Assembly: GCA_900552305.1 (NCBI GenBank) | Contig: URZD01000133.1 | Location: 1 to 6,058 of the forward strand | Direction of reading: 5' to 3' | Source of the DNA: an uncultured Eubacteriales bacterium | GTDB taxonomy: Bacteria; Bacillota; Clostridia; Monoglobales; Monoglobaceae | DNA length: 6,058 nucleotides | Shown here: positions 1 to 5,957 of the stretch, piece by piece | How the letters are laid out: every line of letters begins with the position of its first letter | Numbering within the stretch: position 1 is the first letter of the stretch | Made by a program: the position numbers and the translations under genes | Notes under the pieces: generated by a model | What the model was told of the DNA's origin: nothing | Database searches by the model: none | Seen by the model: the letters and a program-made list of their open reading frames with translations, nothing else

Positions 1-1444
1 CGCCTGCCACCACGCCCGTTTCCGGAGCCGCGGCTGCCGCTGCGGCAAAGTCGGAGGTGACGGTGATGTACGCTGTGGGAACAGCGACCGCGGCAAAGCC
101 GCAGACGATTCCCGCCCATGCTCCGGCGGTTGTGGCCTTTCGTGAATAGATTCCGTATATGTACGGACCGATGAAGCAGCCGGAAACAATTCCCCACGAG
201 AATGACATTATATTTACTATGATTGAAATATTCATGGTTGCAAAAACGTACGAAAGTATTACAAAGAGCATACAAAGCGAACGCGTAAGCAGCATCTGGC
301 GCGACGCGTTGAAGTTCTTTTTCACAACGGGAACAAGATCAACAGAAACCGCAGACGCGGACGTGAGAACGACCGACGCGAGGGTTGACATTGACGCGGA
401 AAGAAGAAGGAGCAGCACAATCGCAAAAATTACGGTGGTTATGACGTTTGCGTCGCCGAGTGCGGTGAGCAGCACGTTCGGGATAATTGCGTCAAAGTTT
501 ATTTCGCCGTTTGGGAGAGTCGGCGCCTTGTTTTCGAGAATAAGGCGCGACAGCGAGCCTATAAAGTACGCGCCGCAGCCGATTATCATTGCAAATGCGG
601 TAGACACAAAGGTTGCCTTGCCGATTGCCTTTTCGTCCTTGATTGCGTAGTATTTGCTGACCATCTGCGGAAGTCCCCATGTGCCGAAGCTCGTCAGCAA
701 AATATTGGTGCATAGGAATTTAAAGCTGCTGCCGCCCCACGGTGAAACAAGCGCGGGGTCGATTTCGCGTATTCTGCGGAATCCCTCCGCAACGCCGCCG
801 ACAGACGGATGAACCACTATGGCGACTACCATGGCGACAACGCCGAAGAGCATGATTATCCCCTGGATAAGGTCGGTATAAACGGTTGCAACATAGCCGC
901 CGAGCACAAGATATAGCGCGGTCAAAACCGCTATTACAGCCATGCAGACCTTGACTGAAACGCCCGGAAATACAGTGTTGAACATTGAGCCTAAGCCTTT
1001 GTAAACCGCCGCCGAGTATGGAACAAGAAATACAAAGATGATAAGCGCCGCCGCGACCTTCATACCGGTTGACGAATACCTTGCCTCAAAAAATTCGGGC
1101 ATTGTTTTCACGCCGAGTCTGTGCGTCATGTTTCGTGTGCGCCGCGCAAGAATCAGCCATGCAAGAAGGCAGCCGAGAACGGCGTTTCCGACGCCTATCC
1201 ACATACTGCCGAAGCCGATTGACCAGCCGTGCTTGCCGGCATAGCCGACAAAGATTACTGCGGAGAAGTATGACGTTCCGTAAGCAAACGCGGACGCCCA
1301 TGCTCCGATTTTGCGGCCGCCGAGCAGAAAACCGTCTATGGTCTGGGTTTTGTGCCAGCTGCGTACGCCTATGTATATCATCAGCGCCGCGAAAATCCCA
1401 AGCGCCGCAAGCGTGATGATTTGCGTTTGTAAAAGTGAATCCAA
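1..1444 (-). CDS. Sodium:solute symporter (SSS family), C-terminus cut by the window edge
   Basis: This is a membrane transporter that couples Na+ flow to uptake of a small solute; the substrate cannot be told from sequence. About 481 residues are visible and only the C-terminal end is missing, since family members are usually about 500 residues. Hydrophobic segments alternate along the whole length, starting with residues 8-26. Family hallmarks are present: GGYVATVYTDLIQG near 182-195 (SSS signature), WGLPQMVSKYYAIKDEKAI near 256-274, and SASMSTLASVVLTSASA near 349-365. The Ser-Thr pair of MST (about 353-354) matches the Na2-site residues known from PutP. I chose the TTG at 1444 as start because a G-run (1453-1457) lies 8 nt upstream and the protein then begins just before the first membrane helix. 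The frame stays open to an ATG at 1498, but that codon sits in a hairpin and has no ribosome binding site. The gene has its own promoter and is separated from the FkbH-like gene by a terminator. Confidence 0.93.
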   Translation of the reverse strand, partial: MDSLLQTQIITLAALGIFAALMIYIGVRSWHKTQTIDGFLLGGRKIGAWASAFAYGTSYFSAVIFVGYAGKHGWSIGFGSMWIGVGNAVLGCLLAWLILARRTRNMTHRLGVKTMPEFFEARYSSTGMKVAAALIIFVFLVPYSAAVYKGLGSMFNTVFPGVSVKVCMAVIAVLTALYLVLGGYVATVYTDLIQGIIMLFGVVAMVVAIVVHPSVGGVAEGFRRIREIDPALVSPWGGSSFKFLCTNILLTSFGTWGLPQMVSKYYAIKDEKAIGKATFVSTAFAMIIGCGAYFIGSLSRLILENKAPTLPNGEINFDAIIPNVLLTALGDANVITTVIFAIVLLLLLSASMSTLASVVLTSASAVSVDLVPVVKKNFNASRQMLLTRSLCMLFVILSYVFATMNISIIVNIMSFSWGIVSGCFIGPYIYGIYSRKATTAGAWAGIVCGFAAVAVPTAYITVTSDFAAAAAAAPETGVVAG

Positions 1445-1490
1445 AATATAAACCCCCGTTCGGTAATTTTCGACAAAACATAAATCCGTA

Positions 1491-1522
1491 TAAGCCATAT
1501 CCGCGCGGGCGGATACGGCTTA
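1491..1522 (-). promoter_or_regulatory. Stem-loop in the symporter mRNA leader
   Basis: Positions 1491-1504 pair with 1509-1522 around a 4-nt loop, giving a 14-bp GC-rich stem. On the plus strand one position (1497/1516) is an A-C mismatch. In the minus-strand transcript the same position is a G-U pair, so the stem is complete only in the symporter mRNA. No T-run follows, so it is not an ordinary terminator. It is flanked by the direct repeat TAAATCCG (1481-1488 and 1521-1528). It may stabilise the mRNA or take part in control; this is inference. Confidence 0.55.
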
Positions 1523-1599
1523 AATCCGCTCAGCCTCCGTATTCGGAGCAAAACGGGAAATTTCTTGCTGTTTCGTCTTTTTAACGCATTTTCGTACAT

Positions 1600-1633
1600 A
1601 TTATAAGATACCACATAAAGAGAAAAAAGTAAA
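1600..1633 (-). promoter_or_regulatory. Likely promoter of the symporter gene
   Basis: Reading the minus strand, TTTACT (1628-1633) is followed after 17 nt by TATCTT (1605-1610). An overlapping perfect TATAAT lies at 1600-1605. Either -10 box would start transcription near 1590-1600 and give a leader of about 150 nt containing the 1491-1522 hairpin. The -35 match is moderate, so the exact pairing of boxes is uncertain. Confidence 0.5.
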
Positions 1634-1659
1634 GAGTTTTTGAAAAAATATATCGGGCA

Positions 1660-1706
1660 ATAAAAATATAACGGCAGGTTCAGCGATTGCTGAGGTCCGC
1701 CGTTAT
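1660..1706 (-). terminator. Intrinsic terminator of the FkbH-like gene
   Basis: ATAACGGC (1668-1675) pairs perfectly with GCCGTTAT (1699-1706), with an inner CAGC/GCTG stem at 1681-1692. On the minus strand the stem is followed by ATTTTTAT. It begins 8 nt beyond the stop codon of the gene at 1714-3525. Confidence 0.85.
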
Positions 1707-1713
1707 CCGTTTG

Positions 1714-3525
1714 TTATTTTATAAGTCCGTTTTTTATGTCGCGCAGCCTTTGTTTAAAATCGGAAATGTAAAGACTGCTTTTACCTTTAAGCCGAACGCC
1801 GTTATCGGCGTAATTGCCGAAAATATTCACAAGGTCGGCGGCAAGGCTGTAATATACGCGTTTTGAAAAGTGGTTGATTGTGTCAAGAAAATCGGATTGC
1901 CGCCGTATGTATTTATCGTAATGTATAAGCGCTACGTTCGGCTTGCCGTTTGCCCATGCCTCAATAAGCCGATTCATACGCGCGTGTTCAAGGTGCCTGT
2001 TTTCAAGGGCGGGAGGACAGGGACCAAGCTGTTTTTTCTCCGAGCCGAGAAGAAGAATCAGCTTTGTGTCATTTCCGATAAAAGCCAAGATTTTTTCAAG
2101 ATTTTCAACGCTTTTATGAAAATCGGAGTTGCCGCAAAATGTAAAATTACTGCGGAACTCGGCAAGATTTTCCTCGGTAAAGCGTATTCCGCCGCAGAAC
2201 AGCTCGCCGCCTGTATACTTGTCCGTCCATTTTTCATCTGTCAGGGCATAGTATTTTTCGCAAAGCGCGATTTCAAAGCCTGTTTCGCTATGTCTGTATA
2301 TTCCGAGGTTTCCGTCAGTCAGCATAGACAGGACAACGTAATCGTATTTTTCGCGAAGGAGTGAGGTGTCAAGCATATTCGGGTCAAAAAACGAACCGCT
2401 TTCTAAAATCCGCGCCTTGTCGCTGTCCGAGGCATAAAGCGCGGTTACAAGCTGCGAGGTGTGGTTGTGACCCTCGGTGTATATTCCCTTTTCGTTTGTG
2501 TACGCAAATTCGGTTGTAAGGTTTTTGCAGCCGCTCAGAAACGAGTGCATTTGCAGCATATCGCACGGACCTTTAAGCAATATTTTAACCGAATTTTCAA
2601 CTTTGCTGCCGGAATTATTTTCGGATTTTACAGCTCTGCCGTTTATCCACGGCGGTACAAAACCGCGCCGCAGCGGCGCGGCAACATCGCCGGAGATGTC
2701 AATTTCGGGGCAGCCGAGGACAAAATAAACATATTGCTCAACCTGCATACCGAGAACGCGGCAGGAAAACACAAAATGTATCGCGCGGCCGTCACGGACG
2801 GCAAAAAAACCTACTATGCCGTAGTCGCCGAAGCTGTCATGCACCGAGACATAGCCGCAGCGAACGCTGCCGTCGCAAAGAAGCTGCGAAAGCTCGTCCT
2901 TTGACAAGCGGATTTTGGTATAGTTAAGCTGATTGCTGCGGATTATAAGGTCGGCAATACGGTCAATGTGGTTTTGGCAGTCGTATTCAATGCTTGCCTT
3001 GATATTGCAGGAATACAGAAAATCCTCGTTGGATTCAAATTCGCCGCGGAGGTTTTCCTTTTCCTCCATAACGCGGTACTGCTGCAAGCGTTTGTGGGTC
3101 GGGTCCTTATGCTCCGCCGCGGCGGCCGCCGCGCAAAGCTCGGAAAGCTCGTCGGGGAGGGCGGGCATGATACCGGGGCAAAAGTGTTTGGCTTCCTCTA
3201 AATTCTGCAAATTATCGTCAACAAAAAGGACGTTTACGTATCGGAGCCGCATGGTGTCGATGATTTTTTTGATTCTGCTGCCCTTTGGAGTCCAGTCGAT
3301 TGAAGGAAAGACAAAAAAGTCCCACATTCCCATTTTGGTAAGCCGCGTCCGAACGGTTTCAAAATCGTTTTTTGAACAGATTGAATGAACGATTCCCATA
3401 TCGGCGGCATCACGCACGAATTTGACGTATGCCGCAATCGGCTCAACCTTGCCTTCGCTGATTGTACCACGCCAGAGGGTTTCGTCCAAATCCCATATTA
3501 TAAGCTTGATATTTTGAATATTCAT
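1714..3525 (-). CDS. HAD-IIIC / FkbH-like protein with acetyltransferase-like and SGNH-like regions
   Basis: A 603-residue cytoplasmic protein with three parts. Residues 1-130 form an FkbH-type HAD domain: WDLDETLW (D12, D14), CSKND (50-54), TPKG with K81, and FVDDN (D103, D104) match HAD motifs I to IV. Residues about 165-275 match the GNAT-like half of FkbH proteins: RSNQLNYTK (196-204), DSFGDYGIVGF (230-240) and FSCRVLGMQVEQ (253-264). Residues about 312-603 look like an SGNH-hydrolase fold, beginning ILLKGPCDM and ending near NHFSKRVYYSLA (551-562); the GDS nucleophile block appears as GPC. In characterised systems FkbH loads a glyceryl unit from 1,3-bisphosphoglycerate onto an acyl carrier protein for polyketide extender units. 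No PKS or carrier protein gene is visible here, so the acceptor is unknown. The start is supported by AGGAG 5 nt upstream. It is a single-gene unit with its own promoter and terminator. Confidence 0.93.
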   Translation of the reverse strand: MNIQNIKLIIWDLDETLWRGTISEGKVEPIAAYVKFVRDAADMGIVHSICSKNDFETVRTRLTKMGMWDFFVFPSIDWTPKGSRIKKIIDTMRLRYVNVLFVDDNLQNLEEAKHFCPGIMPALPDELSELCAAAAAAEHKDPTHKRLQQYRVMEEKENLRGEFESNEDFLYSCNIKASIEYDCQNHIDRIADLIIRSNQLNYTKIRLSKDELSQLLCDGSVRCGYVSVHDSFGDYGIVGFFAVRDGRAIHFVFSCRVLGMQVEQYVYFVLGCPEIDISGDVAAPLRRGFVPPWINGRAVKSENNSGSKVENSVKILLKGPCDMLQMHSFLSGCKNLTTEFAYTNEKGIYTEGHNHTSQLVTALYASDSDKARILESGSFFDPNMLDTSLLREKYDYVVLSMLTDGNLGIYRHSETGFEIALCEKYYALTDEKWTDKYTGGELFCGGIRFTEENLAEFRSNFTFCGNSDFHKSVENLEKILAFIGNDTKLILLLGSEKKQLGPCPPALENRHLEHARMNRLIEAWANGKPNVALIHYDKYIRRQSDFLDTINHFSKRVYYSLAADLVNIFGNYADNGVRLKGKSSLYISDFKQRLRDIKNGLIK

Positions 3526-3540
3526 GGCAGCTCCTTTCCG

Positions 3541-3570
3541 ACAAACGGCCCAATTTTAGCCGAGGTTTGT
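3541..3570 (-). promoter_or_regulatory. Weak stem-loop in the leader just before the FkbH-like gene RBS
   Basis: ACAAAC (3541-3546) pairs with GTTTGT (3565-3570), with a further GGC/GCC pairing inside (3547-3549 and 3559-3561). The base of the stem is 3 nt from the CTCCTTT complement of the ribosome binding site (3531-3537). A role in translation control is possible but not shown. Confidence 0.3.
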
Positions 3571-3593
3571 CCGCAATTTGTTTTATTGATTTT

Positions 3594-3622
3594 ATTATAG
3601 TACATCTTTGGGGTTTAGTCAA
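3594..3622 (-). promoter_or_regulatory. Strong sigma-A promoter of the FkbH-like gene
   Basis: On the minus strand TTGACT (3617-3622) and TATAAT (3594-3599) are separated by exactly 17 nt. Transcription should start near 3587, giving a leader of about 60 nt before the ATG at 3525. Confidence 0.85.
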
Positions 3623-3644
3623 GCGTTTTGCATGGTCAAAACGC
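3623..3644. promoter_or_regulatory. Perfect palindrome next to the -35 box, possible operator
   Basis: GCGTTTTG (3623-3630) and CAAAACGC (3637-3644) form a perfect 8-bp inverted repeat with a 6-bp spacer. It touches the -35 box of the FkbH-like gene promoter (3617-3622). The size and symmetry fit a dimeric regulator site. The position just upstream of the -35 would suit an activator or a repressor. No cognate regulator gene is in the window. Confidence 0.5.
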
Positions 3645-3715
3645 CCTGAACGGAGCAAACGTGCGACAGCAAATCGCTTGATAAAAAGGCATTTTAACTA
3701 TTTTTGAAAAAACTA

Positions 3716-3744
3716 TTGACATTTGCAAATTATTATTGTATAAT
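3716..3744 (+). promoter_or_regulatory. Consensus sigma-A promoter of the tRNA-Ala gene
   Basis: TTGACA (3716-3721) and TATAAT (3739-3744) both match consensus and are 17 nt apart. The expected transcription start is about 3751, some 20 nt before the mature tRNA. Confidence 0.92.
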
Positions 3745-3770
3745 TAGCGGTGTTGAAAAATGGAAGCTAT

Positions 3771-3846
3771 GGGGAATTAGCTCAGCTGGGAGAGCGCATG
3801 GTTCGCAATCATGAGGTCAGGGGTTCGATCCCCCTATTCTCCACCA
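3771..3846 (+). tRNA. tRNA-Ala (anticodon CGC)
   Basis: A complete 76-nt tRNA with encoded CCA. The acceptor stem GGGGAAT/ATTCTCC contains the G3-U70 wobble that is the main alanine identity element. The D arm is GCTC/GAGC. The anticodon stem CATGG/TCATG carries the loop TTCGCAA, so the anticodon is CGC, reading GCG. The T arm is AGGGG-TTCGATC-CCCCT, followed by discriminator A and CCA (3844-3846). The gene is single, with its own promoter and terminators. GCG alanine codons are frequent in the nearby symporter gene, consistent with use for a dedicated GCG reader. Confidence 0.97.
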
Positions 3847-3851
3847 CGTCG

Positions 3852-3881
3852 CGGCGAGCCTTTTGGTTCGCCGTATTTTTA
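3852..3881 (+). terminator. Intrinsic terminator after the tRNA-Ala gene
   Basis: CGGCGAGCC (3852-3860) pairs with GGTTCGCCG (3865-3873) around a TTTT loop, with one G-U pair, followed by TATTTTTAT. It starts 5 nt after the CCA end of the tRNA. Confidence 0.85.
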
Positions 3882-3915
3882 TACTTAAAAATACGGCTTC
3901 ACTTTATCGGCTGCC

Positions 3916-3972
3916 GCTCCTTTTTCGACCAAAGCAAGCTTTGGTCGATTATTGCGCCTGCGGAGCTTTTTT
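3916..3972 (+). terminator. Second, nested hairpin terminator
   Basis: An outer stem GCTCC (3916-3920) / GGAGC (3962-3966) leads straight into six T residues (3967-3972). Inside it lies a perfect 10-bp hairpin, TCGACCAAAG (3925-3934) / CTTTGGTCGA (3939-3948), with a CAAG loop. It probably backs up the tRNA terminator and insulates the promoter that starts immediately downstream. The outer stem is short, so the call is moderate. Confidence 0.55.
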
Positions 3973-3977
3973 GACAG

Positions 3978-4006
3978 CTGACAATCGGGTAATAAAAGGA
4001 TATAAT
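3978..4006 (+). promoter_or_regulatory. Likely promoter of the secreted repeat protein gene
   Basis: CTGACA (3978-3983) and TATAAT (4001-4006) are 17 nt apart. A TTGACA at 3971-3976 also exists, but its 24-nt spacing is too long. Transcription from about 4013 excludes in-frame ATG codons further upstream and supports the start at 4079. Confidence 0.75.
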
Positions 4007-4078
4007 ATGATGTATAGAGGAAACGGAATATATAAAAAAATAGAAAATGCAATCATAGCTTTAAAAGGAGTAGAAACG

Positions 4079-5251
4079 ATGAAAACCTTAAAATACTTAG
4101 CCTGTGCGGCGGCAGCCGTTGCCTGCGTCGGTTTGGGCGCGCATGCTGCAAACGGTGATGTGTGCGGAAGGATATACTCGACCGATATTGTTACATATAT
4201 AAACGGCTATAAGGCCCCGTCCTACAATATAGGTGGCAGAACGGCAATAGTTATTGAGGATATGTACGAGGAAAACCGCGGCATCTCATATGAATATAAT
4301 GACGAAACGCGTACGTTGCGCGTTGATGCGGATTTTGGTGCAGATGTCGGTAAGGAGTACGAGGACGCTGTAAAGAGCAGCACGCCCGGGATGCCTCTCG
4401 GAGATGTTTACGAAACTGATATACGAGTGATACTCAACGGCAGTGAGGTAAACGGCTATAACATAGGCGGCAAAACCGCGGTTGTTGTGGAGGATATGGG
4501 GGATATGACGGACTCTCCCAATACGGAGTACGGCTATTCAAAATACCTTGCGCGATATGTGTGGAGCAATGATGACAGGACGCTGAAAATGAAGGTTTTC
4601 AATACAAGAAATAACGAAAACGGCTTTTCGGTAAATAAGATAAACCTTCCGCCTAATATGGACATGACGCTGACGGATGATGTTGTCCGTACAAGTTGTG
4701 ACAGGCTTAAATGCTATTATCACGGCACATGGGTTTGCGACTTTTCCGAAAAATTCATTGAGGACGCATACATTATTAAACCGTTTTACTATTCGGACGG
4801 AACGGAAAACGGTGAGAAAACACAGCTCGGAATCATGTACATAAACGGTGACGGAGGGGCAAACCTCTTGTTCTCCGACAAGGATAGGTTCAGAAATCTT
4901 GCGGAAACAGCTGTTGAACCTCCGATGAGTAATGAGGAGGTTTTTGCGCTGCTTGATGACGGAAAGAGCTACAGGACGGTTTCAAAGACGGAAACGGAGA
5001 GCTATTGGTTTATGTGGGTGAACAGGCTGGGCGAGGACGGCGCAACAGTGTCCAATGACGGAATTTTAGTAAAGAAAAGCGGCGGCTACGGCAAGATATG
5101 GGGTGCGGGGGTGAACGCGACCGAGCTTGGTGCGGAAAAGACAGCAGAAAACACCGTAACGGTGAGCGAGTATCCGTTTGGGGGTCCAAGAGGTCAGATT
5201 GTAACGGTAAATACAACTCTTGACCTTTACAGCTTTGACGATGTAAGATAG
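4079..5251 (+). CDS. Secreted protein with two related N-terminal repeats, function unknown
   Basis: A 390-residue protein exported by Sec: basic start MKTLKY, a hydrophobic Ala-rich core (about 7-20) and a likely signal peptidase I site after AHA (residue 23). Two related repeats follow, about 30-82 and 108-172. Each has the pattern xxxTDI-x4-NG-x5-YNIGG(R/K)TA(I/V)V(I/V)EDM and ends in a DxRTL(R/K) strand. This resembles the small beta-rich stalk or copper-amine-oxidase-N-like domains found on clostridial surface proteins; that link is by eye. Residues about 185-390 form an unrecognised domain with three cysteines (207, 212, 220) and a Gly-rich end. There is no LPXTG signal or C-terminal membrane anchor, so it is probably released or held non-covalently. 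The start is set by GGAG 8 nt upstream. The open frame extends back to 3863, but that part includes terminator and promoter DNA. Confidence 0.85.
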   Translation: MKTLKYLACAAAAVACVGLGAHAANGDVCGRIYSTDIVTYINGYKAPSYNIGGRTAIVIEDMYEENRGISYEYNDETRTLRVDADFGADVGKEYEDAVKSSTPGMPLGDVYETDIRVILNGSEVNGYNIGGKTAVVVEDMGDMTDSPNTEYGYSKYLARYVWSNDDRTLKMKVFNTRNNENGFSVNKINLPPNMDMTLTDDVVRTSCDRLKCYYHGTWVCDFSEKFIEDAYIIKPFYYSDGTENGEKTQLGIMYINGDGGANLLFSDKDRFRNLAETAVEPPMSNEEVFALLDDGKSYRTVSKTETESYWFMWVNRLGEDGATVSNDGILVKKSGGYGKIWGAGVNATELGAEKTAENTVTVSEYPFGGPRGQIVTVNTTLDLYSFDDVR

Positions 5252-5355
5252 GAAAAAAACAGCCGTGACTGACGTGAAAGACGCTGATTAATGCGTGAAT
5301 CCTTAAATCCGCGAAAAGCGGAAGGACAGCGGGAACGGATAAAAGAAATACAGAA
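5252..5355 (+). other. 3' untranslated stretch before the terminator
   Basis: About 100 nt lie between the stop codon and the terminator. The only structure seen is a small hairpin, TCCGC-gaaaa-GCGGA, near 5307-5325. A 25-codon frame at 5291-5368 lacks a ribosome binding site and ends inside the terminator stem, so no gene is called. Confidence 0.4.
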
Positions 5356-5396
5356 AATTCATCTGTGACAGAAAATATCACAGATGGATTTTTTAT
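5356..5396 (+). terminator. Intrinsic terminator of the secreted protein gene
   Basis: CATCTGTGA (5360-5368) pairs perfectly with TCACAGATG (5378-5386), followed by GGATTTTTTAT. On the minus strand the stem is followed by AATTTTC, so it could weakly stop transcription from the right as well. Confidence 0.9.
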
Positions 5397-5425
5397 AATG
5401 ATAAAGAGAGTTTGAACTTATTTAA

Positions 5426-5461
5426 AATGTTAATCAGCAAATTCACAATATCTTTAACATT
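5426..5461. repeat. Spaced 8-bp inverted repeat
   Basis: AATGTTAA (5426-5433) and TTAACATT (5454-5461) are perfect inverted copies with a 20-bp AT-rich spacer. It lies between the terminator at 5356-5396 and the end of the gene remnant. In AT-rich DNA this may be chance, and no function is claimed. Confidence 0.3.
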
Positions 5462-5498
5462 ACATATAAGAATAAGTCCGTTCGAATAAAACATTTCC

Positions 5499-5813
5499 TT
5501 ACTCTATTTCTCCGGATGATACAAGATAAAGAGTATTGTTTTTCTTTCCCCGGAGGCGAATGGAATCATCTATAAGTATTTCTTCAAAGTGCATAACGGT
5601 ATTTTTACTGTCAACATATAAATACGCGGTATCTCGGTTGTTGTAAAATGCCGATTCACCATAGTCAAAAACATGAAAGTAATCATATTCGCAAGGTATG
5701 TCGCAGACCGGTTTAGGTGTTTCATCATATATCGGTAAATCGCTGCTTCCTGTACAAAAGTCATTTTCGCTATATTTTGCTCCTTCGAAGTGAATAGCAC
5801 CAAACAGTCCGTT
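5499..5813 (-). pseudogene. C-terminal remnant of an unknown gene, cut at the insertion-sequence side
   Basis: This minus-strand frame encodes 104 residues, from NGLFGAIHFEG to a normal stop (LVSSGEIE), and reads like real protein: mixed hydrophobic and charged residues, Tyr- and Asp-rich, with three cysteines. It has no usable start: a TAA sits directly before the first residue (5814-5816) and the only ATG is at codon 74. The preceding DNA is the AT-rich, repeat-bearing leader of a transposase gene. The simplest reading is that an insertion sequence removed or separated the 5' part and the TAA comes from the junction. I do not recognise the family. The alternatives are a non-canonical start near CTG (codon 3) or chance coding. 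The opposite end is followed by the spaced inverted repeat and the terminator at 5356-5396. Confidence 0.55.
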
Positions 5814-5955
5814 TTAGACAACAAAAAAATTATGTATTGCGCCACTGTTATGTATTGATATAATACATGTGAACCAAAAAAATAGAAAATCAAAATTCAG
5901 TGTGGTATAATGTTTTTTGCGGAAAACATAGCCCAGAAAGGAATTTTGATTTTCT
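5814..5955 (+). mobile_element. Left end and leader of an insertion sequence (boundary approximate)
   Basis: This AT-rich 140-bp stretch separates the gene remnant from the transposase start. It holds a direct repeat TTATGTATTG (5830-5839, 5848-5857), a palindrome ATGTATT-GATAT-AATACAT (5850-5868), two TATAAT boxes (5859-5864, 5906-5911) and a 17-bp inverted repeat. The exact end cannot be fixed because the other end of the element lies outside the window. The boundary is placed where the remnant's reading frame stops. Confidence 0.5.
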
Positions 5956-5957
5956 AT
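5882..5957 (+). repeat. Perfect 17-bp inverted repeat covering the transposase start codon
   Basis: ATAGAAAATCAAAATTC (5882-5898) and its exact reverse complement (5941-5957) are separated by 42 nt. The second arm includes the A and T of the ATG (5956-5958) and overlaps the end of AAAGGA (5937-5942). The first arm lies upstream of the TATAAT at 5906-5911. Only transcripts that begin further upstream would therefore contain both arms and fold over the start site. Confidence 0.85.
5903..5911 (+). promoter_or_regulatory. Extended -10 promoter of the transposase gene
   Basis: TGGTATAAT is a perfect extended -10 element (TGn followed by TATAAT at 5906-5911). No good -35 box lies 17 nt upstream. 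Transcription would start near 5918, between the arms of the inverted repeat. Confidence 0.55.

Noticed and set aside
1445..1498. ATG at 1498 as start of the symporter
   Set aside because: It is in frame but lies inside a strong hairpin with no ribosome binding site, and would place a polar stretch before the first membrane helix.
1381..1614. 77-codon minus-strand frame across the symporter leader, possible leader peptide
   Set aside because: It begins at the promoter -10 region, so its start would not be transcribed from that promoter, and its end overlaps the symporter in another frame.
1870..3388. Plus-strand open frames opposite the FkbH-like gene
   Set aside because: They are antisense to a gene with clear family motifs along its length, and show no domain or start signal of their own.
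3863..4078. N-terminal extension of the secreted protein reading frame
   Set aside because: The extension covers a terminator and the promoter; the ATG at 4079 has a good ribosome binding site and begins a clear signal peptide.
5291..5368. 25-residue open frame after the secreted protein gene
   Set aside because: No ribosome binding site, and its stop lies inside the terminator stem.
5570..5893. 107-codon minus-strand frame beginning inside the IS leader
   Set aside because: It overlaps the remnant at 5499-5813 in another frame; the remnant frame reads more like protein and has a natural C-terminus.
5882..5957. A small stand-alone MITE with 17-bp terminal repeats
   Set aside because: The right arm contains the transposase start codon and the interval contains its promoter, so it is better read as part of the transposase gene; another copy without the transposase would reopen this.
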